Part shown: positions 25,889 to 32,052 of the stretch, one piece after another
Position numbering within the stretch: position 1 is the first letter of the stretch
Layout: every line of letters starts with the position of its first letter
Source: Desulfotomaculum sp.
GTDB lineage: Bacteria > Bacillota > Desulfotomaculia > Desulfotomaculales > Desulfallaceae
DNA length: 41,784 bases
Reading direction: 5' to 3'
Assembly: GCA_016841675.1 (NCBI GenBank)
Contig: JAENYQ010000018.1
Coordinates: 1 to 41,784, forward strand
Notes under the pieces: generated by a model
Seen by the model: the letters and a program-made list of their open reading frames with translations, nothing else
Told to the model about the DNA's origin: nothing
Databases searched by the model: none
Made by a program: the position numbers and the translations under genes

Positions 25889-26112
25889 TGTCATTGCTGT
25901 GAAAACAACGAAGTGAAAAACCTTGTCATTAAGCCTGTCATTCTGAGCGCAGCGAAGAATCTTAAAGCCCAGATCCTTCGCTGCGCTCAGGATGACAAGC
26001 ATAATTGTAATTAACAACCGGTAAGTTGTATTCATTTATCGTGGTGCGGGTACGCGTTGCAGTTCTGAACGAAGTGAAGAATCTAGATCCTTCGCTAACG
26101 CTTAGGATGACA
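25889..26112. repeat. Composite repeat, right copy (inverted relative to 14.1-14.5 kb)
   Basis: Contains an inverted match to 14405-14457 (25889-25942, including CCTTGTCATTAAGCCTGTCA), a TGTCATTCTGAGC palindrome (25936-25997), an inverted match to 14134-14172 (about 26017-26056, ending ATCGTGGTGCGGGTACGCG), and another palindrome copy (26061-26112). A C9 homopolymer follows at about 26118-26126. Confidence 0.8.
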
Positions 26113-26195
26113 GCTCTCCCCCCCCCTGTGCACAATTGTTTGTTTTTTATTTCTGGACCAAGTTTTAAAACTTTGTGCTAATTGTTTATATATAG

Positions 26196-26224
26196 TTAAC
26201 ATATTAACAATAAAGTGATAAGAT
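26196..26224 (+). promoter_or_regulatory. Promoter candidate for the zinc-finger protein
   Basis: TTAACA (26196-26201) and TAAGAT (26219-26224) with a 17-nt spacer in an AT-rich stretch; the gene starts 64 nt downstream. Confidence 0.45.
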
Positions 26225-26287
26225 ATTTTTAAAATCAGTACGCTGCTTTTTAAAATGATATTTGACGTTAAACTGGAGGTGAATTTC

Positions 26288-26656
26288 ATGATCTGTGCAA
26301 AATGCCAGGATGAAATCGAAGTGGGCGATGAGATGCAATTAAATGGACAAACCATATGCGAAGATTGCTTCGTAATTGCTGTTCAGCCGCCGAAAACATG
26401 CGACGTAGCAGCGGTGAACAGCGCTATCACTCACCGTAAAATGGCCGGCCAAAGCGGTACGGATGGGTTAACTGAGCTGCAGAAAAAAATCTATGAGTTT
26501 ATAAAAGAAAAGGGCAAGGTAACCCGCCCGGAAATTGCTGCGCATTTTGATTTAAAAGATTGGGAAATGGAACGAAATTTTGCCGTACTCCGTCACTGCG
26601 AATTGCTAACAGGAACCAAAGAGGGCCAAACCATTTATATTACAACCATGAATTAA
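26288..26656 (+). CDS. LIM-like zinc-binding, winged-helix-like small protein
   Basis: 122-aa protein. The N-terminus has CAKC (residues 3-6) and CEDC (25-28), spaced like one half of a LIM/treble-clef zinc finger, with GDEMQLNGQTICEDC typical of LIM-type domains. After a linker, residues about 60-122 form a winged-helix-like domain (LTELQKKIYEFIKEKGKVTR, then RPEIAAHFDLKDWEMERNFA). It may be a small DNA-binding regulator or adaptor. Start ATG at 26288 follows GGAGG (26275 region) with correct spacing; the frame open from 26255 has no ribosome site. Not assigned to a characterised protein. Confidence 0.65.
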   Translation: MICAKCQDEIEVGDEMQLNGQTICEDCFVIAVQPPKTCDVAAVNSAITHRKMAGQSGTDGLTELQKKIYEFIKEKGKVTRPEIAAHFDLKDWEMERNFAVLRHCELLTGTKEGQTIYITTMN

Positions 26657-26669
26657 TCGGTAGTTTCAA

Positions 26670-26864
26670 GTGAATAAAGTGTTCCTAATCATAAAAAATT
26701 TTGCCCCTTCCTGGTTCGCTAGTGTCATGGGCACAGGTATTGTGGCCATAGCTAGTTTTTATTACTTTCACTACTGGCCCTGGCTACAAAATTTAGCAAC
26801 TGCGCCATTGGTGTTGGCACTATTGCCCTTTACAACTTGGGTCCTGCCAGCGTACCTTTTTTAG
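26670..26864 (+). pseudogene. N-terminal fragment of a TDT-family (TehA/Mae1) transporter
   Basis: The 64 residues encoded from GTG 26670 begin with IIKNFAPSWFASVMGTGIVA, the hallmark start of TehA-like tellurite-resistance/dicarboxylate transporters, and contain two hydrophobic segments. Intact family members are about 300-350 aa with ten helices, so most of the gene is missing. The frame ends TAG at 26862; the following 140 nt (26865-27003) show no continuing transporter sequence. Best read as a deletion remnant. Confidence 0.7.
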
Positions 26865-27003
26865 GCTATCAGGTACTACCGGTGGAGCTATTTTCAGCAA
26901 CCATTAAGAATATCAATGAACATCACCGTAGTTAATCATATTTGAAGAACTCTCTTCGTATATTTTTCCATCCCCCTTGGCAGAATAAGGGACGGGGTGT
27001 AGC

Positions 27004-27684
27004 ATGTGGCTCATAGCAGTAATTGCAGTTACCGTTATGGTGTTGGCGATAATATTAATCTCACCGGTAACAGTGGAAATAAAATATACTTATTATAAGC
27101 TAAACGCTACCCTGGAAGGCACACCTCAGGAATACGTGCCAGACAGGGGCGTTCGTTTTTCATTGCTTTGGGGGTTAATTAACCTGCGCCTGCGGCTTTC
27201 TTATCTCAAGCTGGCACACCAAGCGTTTACCCCGGTATTAAAGCTCAGGGCCAGGTTTAGCAAACACTCCGGACCTACACTGGCCAGGGAAAAAACCAAG
27301 CTCACACCGGGCCGCGCCATTGAGCTATACAGGCAGGCAGTTAGTATTTACCAGGCCACCAAGCCTGCATATCGGTACCTGCTGTCCAGAACAAAACTGC
27401 GCCATTTCAAGTGGAGCACGGTGATTGGTCTGCCGGAAGCCGGGCAAACCGGTATGGCGGTGGGGGCACTGTGGATTATCAAAAGCAATACTACTTCATT
27501 TCTTTACCGGATGCTTGACCATCAAGCACCCAAACCAGAATTGGATGTGGTGCCGGTGTTTGACGGGCAGTTACTGCGGGTTAATTTCGACTGCATATTT
27601 AGCCTTAGTAGCGGTCATATTATTTATACGGGTTTACTGGCGGGCTGGTTTTTTTTAATAAACCGGCGAAAGCTTAGAGTATAA
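27004..27684 (+). CDS. ytfI: DUF2953 domain protein (YtfI-like)
   Basis: 226-aa protein with an N-terminal membrane anchor (WLIAVIAVTVMVLAIILI) and a mostly cytosolic or extracellular domain rich in beta strands and basic residues. The block RTKLRHFKWSTVIGLPEAGQ and the C-terminal DCIFSLSSGHIIYTG with a second hydrophobic segment match DUF2953. In Bacillus the same family (ytfI) sits directly before ytfJ, as here. Molecular function is unknown; linkage to a germination protein suggests a sporulation role. Confidence 0.75.
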   Translation: MWLIAVIAVTVMVLAIILISPVTVEIKYTYYKLNATLEGTPQEYVPDRGVRFSLLWGLINLRLRLSYLKLAHQAFTPVLKLRARFSKHSGPTLAREKTKLTPGRAIELYRQAVSIYQATKPAYRYLLSRTKLRHFKWSTVIGLPEAGQTGMAVGALWIIKSNTTSFLYRMLDHQAPKPELDVVPVFDGQLLRVNFDCIFSLSSGHIIYTGLLAGWFFLINRRKLRV

Positions 27685-27788
27685 TTTCGCATTTGTTCAC
27701 TAAAAGCTAACATTGCACATTTTTAGTGGCCTAACAAAGAGAATCTCCGTTATACATAAAGGATAATTTTAAAAACGAGGGTGATAAA

Positions 27789-28214
27789 ATGGATGAACAA
27801 CAGCACCCCATAGAAGGCTTAATGAGAACCGCCATGGAAAGTATTCAGGAAATGGTCTCAGTAAACTCGGTAGTCGGTGAACCGGTGGAGACGCCGGACG
27901 GTAGTGTAATTATACCGGTTTCCAGGGTTTCCTGCGGTTTTGGAGCCGGGGGCAGCGAGTTTGAAATAACCTGCAAAGGCAACAGCGGTAGTGAAGACGA
28001 ACAACAGTCGCCGGCCTTTGGCGGGGGCAGCGGAGCTGGTATGTCGGTAAAACCGGTGGGTTTTCTGGTGGCCGGCAACGGGCATGTGCGCATGCTTCCG
28101 GTGGACGGTAACGCACTGCTGGATCGATTGATGGATATGACCCCGCAGCTGCTCAGCCAAATCCAGGGCATGTTTGAAAAGACCAAAAAAGATAAAAAAC
28201 CGGAATTAGATTAA
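27789..28214 (+). CDS. ytfJ: GerW/YtfJ family spore protein
   Basis: 141-aa protein matching the YtfJ (GerW) family of spore proteins, needed for lysozyme-independent or germinant-related spore functions in Bacillus. Conserved blocks: HPIEGLMRTAMESIQEMVSV (about 5-24), GEPVETPDGSVIIPVSRVSC (about 28-47), a Gly/Ser-rich stretch (GGGSGAGMSVKPVGFLV, about 78-94) and the C-terminal MTPQLLSQI. Start preceded by AACGAGGGTG. Preceded by ytfI and followed by spmA-spmB, a sporulation cluster. Confidence 0.9.
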   Translation: MDEQQHPIEGLMRTAMESIQEMVSVNSVVGEPVETPDGSVIIPVSRVSCGFGAGGSEFEITCKGNSGSEDEQQSPAFGGGSGAGMSVKPVGFLVAGNGHVRMLPVDGNALLDRLMDMTPQLLSQIQGMFEKTKKDKKPELD

Positions 28215-28250
28215 ATTTTAGAGGTTATATCAAAAAATTGTGCAAAGCGC

Positions 28251-28282
28251 GTGCGATAGCAATCATTGTAGCGCACTTTTTT
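28251..28282 (+). terminator. Probable ytfJ terminator
   Basis: GTGCG (28251-28255) pairs with CGCAC (28272-28276) around an inner loop and is followed by TTTTTT. Modest stem strength. Confidence 0.5.
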
Positions 28283-28289
28283 AACCAAT

Positions 28290-28359
28290 AAAGGGATAGG
28301 TCTACTTTTTTCCTGAGCGAAAGTAAGTAAAGGTAAAAAGTAGCCTGTCCCCTTTTTTT
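28290..28359. repeat. GGGGACAGGC-family hairpin P3 with different inner stem
   Basis: Arms 28290-28310 (AAAGGGATAGG...CTACTTTTT) and 28335-28359 (AAAAAGTAGCCTGTCCCCTT), inner stem differs from P1/P4 yet still pairs. Ends in a T-run, so could terminate ytfJ transcription. Confidence 0.85.
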
Positions 28360-28452
28360 AACTAGTACATATAGGTTGTTAAGGAATTATTTACATATTA
28401 TGTTCGAATTGATCATACCTTTTTATTAGTAATCTTTTTGGAGGATACCGGT

Positions 28453-29043
28453 ATGGTCAACTTTGTCTGGCTTGGCATGATGGTGATCGGCGTTGTGGTA
28501 GCAGGTTTTAACGGACATATTGAGGTGGTCACCAAGGCGGCCCTGGAAGGCGCGCAAATAGGTGTCCAGGTCGCTTTAGATCTGATCGCTATCATCACCT
28601 TCTGGCTGGGGATTATGAAACTTGCTGAGGCCGCGGGGTTGGTGCGGGCGTTGGCTCGTCTGGTCCAACCTGTTACCACCTTTCTCTTCCCCAGCGTACC
28701 CAAGGAACATGCTGCCATGGGTGCTATTGTAATGAACTTGAGCGCCAATATACTTGGCCTGGGCAACGCGGCCACACCGATGGGATTAATAGCCATGCAG
28801 GAACTGCAAAAGCTCAACCGAGGCGACCCTAAAACGGCTAGCGACGCCATGTGTACATTCCTGGCTCTTAATACTTCCTGTATTACACTAATCCCCACTA
28901 CTATTATCGGTATCCGGCTGATTTACGGTTCGGCGGATCCGACGGAGATAGTCGGCACCACCGTATTTGCCACTGCAGCCGGTATGACGGTGGCAATTTG
29001 TGCGGACAGGCTGTTCCGGTACATTTATTCTCGGGGGAGGTAA
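28453..29043 (+). CDS. spmA: Spore maturation protein A
   Basis: 196-aa membrane protein of the nucleoside-recognition (Gate) family. SpmA and SpmB are needed for spore core dehydration in Bacillus. Several hydrophobic segments plus the family blocks FWLGIMKLAEAAGLVRALAR and AMGAIVMNLSANILGLGNAA. The ATG at 28453 (8 nt after GGAGG at 28440) gives a length equal to the Bacillus protein; the upstream TTG at 28438 overlaps the SD and is rejected. Four nt separate its stop from spmB. Confidence 0.92.
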   Translation: MVNFVWLGMMVIGVVVAGFNGHIEVVTKAALEGAQIGVQVALDLIAIITFWLGIMKLAEAAGLVRALARLVQPVTTFLFPSVPKEHAAMGAIVMNLSANILGLGNAATPMGLIAMQELQKLNRGDPKTASDAMCTFLALNTSCITLIPTTIIGIRLIYGSADPTEIVGTTVFATAAGMTVAICADRLFRYIYSRGR

Positions 29044-29047
29044 ACTA

Positions 29048-29581
29048 ATGTTTGGCATTGTATCCGATCTGTCCCGCTGGGCCATTCCTGTTGTTTTACT
29101 ACTGGTGCCTCTTATTGCCGCGGCCAGAAAAGTCAACGTTTTTGAAACCTTTGTCGAAGGTGCTGAAGCTGGTTTTGCCACAGCAATAACAACAATTCCC
29201 TACCTGGTAGCCATGCTGGTAGCCGTCAGTGTTTTCAGAGCCTCCGGAGCGCTGGACTACATGGTTTTGCTTTTCACGCCTGTACTAAGCGCGGTGGGCA
29301 TGCCAGCTGAGGTTTTACCCCACGCCATTATGCGGCCTTTGTCCGGAGGCGCGGCGCTGGGTATTGCTACGGATGTGGTAAAAACCAATGGCCCCGACAG
29401 CTTTATCGGCCGCCTGGTTTCCACTATGCAGGGCAGTTCTGATACTACTTTCTATGTTCTTACCCTGTATTTTGGCTCGGTGGGCATTAGCCGCTACCGC
29501 TACTCCATATTTTCCGGACTGACTGCCGACTTCACCACTCTAATTGCCTCTGTTTACGTTTGCCATAAGGTATTTGGCTAA
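29048..29581 (+). CDS. spmB: Spore maturation protein B
   Basis: 177-aa membrane protein, partner of SpmA. Family blocks: FVEGAEAGFATAITTIPYLV, PLSGGAALGIATDVVKTNGPD and STMQGSSDTTFYVLTLYFGSV. The ATG at 29048 follows GGGGAGG at 29034-29040 and the spmA TAA. Both genes are in the same order as in Bacillus. The stop codon TAA is the last three bases before hairpin R5. Confidence 0.92.
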   Translation: MFGIVSDLSRWAIPVVLLLVPLIAAARKVNVFETFVEGAEAGFATAITTIPYLVAMLVAVSVFRASGALDYMVLLFTPVLSAVGMPAEVLPHAIMRPLSGGAALGIATDVVKTNGPDSFIGRLVSTMQGSSDTTFYVLTLYFGSVGISRYRYSIFSGLTADFTTLIASVYVCHKVFG

Positions 29582-29657
29582 TTGGGGTCAGGCTCTTAAC
29601 TTATTAACTTATTGCGAAATTCAGCAATAAGTTAATAAGTTAAGAGCCTGACCCCAA
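29582..29657. repeat. Long perfect hairpin R5 (GGGGTCAGGCTC family)
   Basis: Arms 29582-29615 and 29624-29657 (34 nt, perfect) around GAAATTCA. Starts directly after the spmB stop codon. Loop-proximal bases TATTGC/GCAATA like R4. Confidence 0.95.
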
Positions 29658-29669
29658 ATGCTTTTTTTT

Positions 29670-29698
29670 TTGGATTTTGCGGTGAATAGTGGTAAAAT
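29670..29698 (+). promoter_or_regulatory. Promoter candidate of rluB
   Basis: TTGGAT (29670-29675) and TAAAAT (29693-29698), spacer 17 nt, with TGG just before the -10 box. The gene starts 19 nt after the -10, giving a short leader. Confidence 0.55.
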
Positions 29699-29716
29699 CT
29701 ATGCGGGTGATTAGAT

Positions 29717-30436
29717 ATGGAGCGATTACATAAATACATGGCTCAAGCCGGTGTGGCTTCGCGTCGGCAGAGTGAGGAACTTATTGCCAAGGGTTTGGTG
29801 AAGGTGAACGGGCAGACCGTCAGCACCCCGGGGTTGAAAATTGATCCACTGTCCGACCGGGTAGAGGTGAACGGCCAGGTATTAACAAAACCGGAGGACC
29901 TGGTTTACATTTTGCTATATAAACCGGTGGGCTGTGTATCTACGGTCAGCGACCCCCAGGGCCGCCCCAAGGTTACCGACTTTCTGCATGACATCAGCCA
30001 GCGGGTTTACCCGGTGGGGCGCCTGGATTATGACTCCGAGGGACTGCTATTGCTGACTAACGACGGCGAACTGACTTACGCCCTGACTCATCCCAGCCAT
30101 GAGGTACCTAAAACATACCTGGCCTGGGTGTCAGGCGTTCCCGGACCGGACAAGCTGAAGGCGCTGGCCCGGGGGGTTGAACTGGATGACGGTCCTACCG
30201 CCCCGGCCAGTGTAGCTCTGGTTGGGACTCAAAACGGGGAAGGGATTTTAAAGATTACCATCCACGAAGGACGGAACAGGCAGGTACGGCGTATGTGCGA
30301 GCACACCGGTCACCAAGTGCAGCACTTGCGCCGGGAGAGTATTGGGCCTCTGCATTTGGGACAGATGAAACCAGGCCAATTCCGGCATTTAAACCCAGGG
30401 GAATTAAGGCAATTGAAAAAAATAGCAAAAATATAA
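29717..30436 (+). CDS. rluB: Ribosomal large subunit pseudouridine synthase B
   Basis: 239-aa RsuA-family pseudouridine synthase that modifies 23S rRNA. An S4 RNA-binding domain (residues 1-60: RLHKYMAQAGVASRRQSEEL) precedes the catalytic domain with the invariant Asp104 in GRLDYDSEGLLLLTNDG, and the C-terminal RNRQVRRMCEHTGH motif. Follows spmA-spmB as in Bacillus. The 14-bp hairpin at 30448-30478 follows. Confidence 0.93.
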   Translation: MERLHKYMAQAGVASRRQSEELIAKGLVKVNGQTVSTPGLKIDPLSDRVEVNGQVLTKPEDLVYILLYKPVGCVSTVSDPQGRPKVTDFLHDISQRVYPVGRLDYDSEGLLLLTNDGELTYALTHPSHEVPKTYLAWVSGVPGPDKLKALARGVELDDGPTAPASVALVGTQNGEGILKITIHEGRNRQVRRMCEHTGHQVQHLRRESIGPLHLGQMKPGQFRHLNPGELRQLKKIAKI

Positions 30437-30447
30437 GCAAAGGCGCC

Positions 30448-30478
30448 CTACTGGCAGGATATTCTATCCTGCCAGTAG
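30448..30478. other. Perfect 14-bp hairpin after rluB
   Basis: CTACTGGCAGGATA (30448-30461) and TATCCTGCCAGTAG (30465-30478) with TTC loop. No T-tract follows, so it is either a poor terminator or a processing/mRNA stability structure. Confidence 0.8.
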
Positions 30479-30515
30479 AAATTAGATAACAAACTCCACC
30501 CGGAGGTGCGCCGTA

Positions 30516-30968
30516 ATGAATGTAGAATTAAGCGAAAACAGCGAATTGAAAGTTAAAATAAGGTTGGATTTTAAAGGCCAAGCCAGGCCTGGACGCTTTT
30601 TATTTGGCGGCAAGCCGGTGGATAAAGTGGCCGAGGAAATCCGCGAACAGCAGGTGGCACTATTTAGAAACGTTCCCGTTCAGGGCGTTCATATAGAAGA
30701 CATCGAAATGAGCGCGGATGTATACACTGTTTGGGATGAATTAAACAACAGTGAAGCCGCTTTCGCACCTGTGCTCCTTACCGTCACAGCCGAAAATATG
30801 GTTGACCTGCTGAGTTTTGTGGCCCGAGAAGAATTCCGTAAAATAGAAGTGATTGAACCGGTGCATCAATACCTGACCAAGTACGATATGGAGCGCCTGA
30901 TGTTCAAAATGCACGAAGAATTTAGGAATTATAGCAACCGTATGGAGAGGAAATACAGCTCGCGCTGA
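30516..30968 (+). CDS. Conserved-looking hypothetical protein
   Basis: 150-aa acidic/basic soluble protein, no signal peptide or membrane segment. An N-terminal beta-rich portion (SELKVKIRLDFKGQARPGRF) is followed by EREEQQVALFR-like helix (EEIREQQVALFR), and a C-terminal helical region with VARE, HQYLTKYDMERLMFKMHEEF. ACCCGGAGGTG precedes the ATG at good spacing. Not recognised. It sits between rluB and the HutP-like gene, separated from rluB by the hairpin. Confidence 0.65.
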   Translation: MNVELSENSELKVKIRLDFKGQARPGRFLFGGKPVDKVAEEIREQQVALFRNVPVQGVHIEDIEMSADVYTVWDELNNSEAAFAPVLLTVTAENMVDLLSFVAREEFRKIEVIEPVHQYLTKYDMERLMFKMHEEFRNYSNRMERKYSSR

Positions 30969-31017
30969 TTTAATTAAAGAGCTACCCTAACTACCCTGAA
31001 AATGAATCGTTAGGTTT

Positions 31018-31070
31018 TATCATCCTGAGCATAGCGAAGGATCTAGATTGTTCACTTTGTTTATCATGAC
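31018..31070. repeat. TGTCATYCTGAGC-type palindrome, copy 6
   Basis: Left arm TATCATCCTGAGCATAGCGA and right arm TTGTTCACTTTGTTTATCATGA; divergent copy before the HutP-like gene. Confidence 0.65.
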
Positions 31071-31107
31071 TATCGGAAAAAGATTAATCCATATGGAGGA
31101 GATATAT

Positions 31108-31527
31108 TTGATACCCATGGGCAGCAGACAAGTAGCCCGGGCTGCTATAAAAATGGCCATTTCTGAAACCCGGGAACAAGAAAAGGAATTCAAAGCCCTA
31201 TTTTTAAAAGATGGTATCAAGACCGCAGCAGTGGATCACGGCGGAGACTTCATCGCTTCGGTAAACAAAATCACTGAACGGGCTGTGGTGGCAGCTAAAA
31301 GGGAAGGCGTTATACGCGAAGTGCATGCCGATGAGGGAGCGGTGGCCGGTGCCACCAGGGAAGCCCTGACCCAGGTTATGCCCAAGGCACTTGGCCTCAA
31401 TGTGGGAGGCAAGATTGGTATTGCCAGGTACCAGGATCACATCAGTGTTGCTGTATTCTTCGGCGTAGGGCTGCTGCACCTGGATGATGTGGCCATAGGA
31501 ATGGGCCACCGGGCTGTTTCATCCTGA
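31108..31527 (+). CDS. HutP-family protein (RNA-binding antiterminator homologue)
   Basis: 139-aa protein of the HutP family. Bacillus HutP binds UAG-type triplets in the hut leader, with L-histidine and Mg2+, and prevents termination. Length and order of blocks fit: an N-terminal helix (VARAAIKMAISETREQEKEF), GIKTAAVDHGGDFIASVN, the AATREAL-like segment (AGATREALTQVM), and the C-terminal ISVAVFFGVGLLHLDDVAIG. By my memory of the Bacillus sequence, the two histidines that coordinate the metal (His73, His77) are replaced by glycines here while the C-terminal one seems retained. TTG 31108 is chosen because GGAGGA lies 7 nt before; ATG 31117 is the alternative. No hut genes are nearby; aroF is the downstream neighbour. 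Confidence 0.7.
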   Translation: MIPMGSRQVARAAIKMAISETREQEKEFKALFLKDGIKTAAVDHGGDFIASVNKITERAVVAAKREGVIREVHADEGAVAGATREALTQVMPKALGLNVGGKIGIARYQDHISVAVFFGVGLLHLDDVAIGMGHRAVSS

Positions 31528-31592
31528 TTATTTTTAATTCGCTACCAATCAACAGTTTTTAGATTCCAGGCCAATGCAGAGCTCCGAACTTG

Positions 31593-31757
31593 GTGCCAGT
31601 GCTTTGTGCCATAAAAGTGGAGATACCGGGAAGCCTGGGCAGATGTATTAGGGCGCTGATGCTGGCAAACACTAATACAAACCAGCGCGATGTCAAGCAC
31701 GTTTACCTGGGGGAAGCTGTAAGCCTACGTCCAGATCCCGGTAACCCGCCGTACTAA
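31593..31757 (+). CDS. Short ORF with coding-like codon use, 54 aa
   Basis: A frame opening at 31593 (GTG) and ending TAA at 31755 encodes about 54 aa ending HVYLGEAVSLRPDPGNPPY. Codon use (CTG, CGC, GGC, GTG) is like the surrounding genes. No ribosome binding site is visible, and the stop-free frame extends 10 codons further upstream (to a TAG at 31560-31562). It may be a gene remnant. The same DNA holds a perfect 8-bp helix (31624-31631 with 31736-31743) and an 8-bp helix (31644-31651 with 31672-31679), so a structured RNA cannot be excluded. Confidence 0.3.
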   Translation: MPVLCAIKVEIPGSLGRCIRALMLANTNTNQRDVKHVYLGEAVSLRPDPGNPPY

Positions 31758-31818
31758 AAACAGCTGCAGGCTAACCGACCGCAGCCCGAATGAGTTCACT
31801 TTTATATGAGAAGACATA

Positions 31819-31847
31819 TTGCACCAAATTATGAAAGGTGTTATCAT
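31819..31847 (+). promoter_or_regulatory. aroF operon promoter
   Basis: TTGCAC (31819-31824) and TATCAT (31842-31847) with the ideal 17-nt spacer. The predicted start site (about 31854) coincides with the first ACGGTAGAATGGT repeat, so the leader begins with it. Confidence 0.7.
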
Positions 31848-31853
31848 GTCCAT

Positions 31854-31990
31854 ACGGTAGAATGGTTTGTATGGTAATTGGCGGGTGTAGGGTCGACGGT
31901 TATGTCGGCATAATGCAGGACGGTAGAATGGTAGGGGGCGTTGGACTATGTTTACATAATCACTCCCAGGGGGGGTTTTTTGCTTTTTTT
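31854..31990 (+). promoter_or_regulatory. Candidate attenuator leader of aroF with UAG repeats
   Basis: ACGGTAGAATGGT occurs at 31854-31866 and 31920-31932; further UAG triplets at 31888 and 31932. A stable small hairpin TTATG-TCGG-CATAA is at 31900-31913. Then two exclusive pairings appear: GGGGG (31934-31938) plus GGACTATG (31943-31950) with CATAATC and CTCCC (31955-31967), an antiterminator-like hairpin, versus ACTCCC (31962-31967) with GGGGGT (31971-31976) followed by T5-GC-T7, a terminator. All of this is folding by eye. Confidence 0.5.
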
Positions 31991-32052
31991 AGGTATCTAA
32001 TCAGACCGGGAAGCTGTTGAAAATAGGCTAGTAAAGCGGAGGTATGTATACT

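Noticed and set aside
25829-26014. 61-aa frame in the trpS-zinc-finger gap
   Set aside because: Translation of the palindrome repeats; typical artefact peptide (SAAKNL...RCAQDD).
31838-32020. 60-codon ORF in the aroF leader, ending FFAFFRY, as a phenylalanine leader peptide
   Set aside because: The Phe codons are simply the terminator T-tract read as TTT, located after the helices instead of before them, and no ribosome site is seen.
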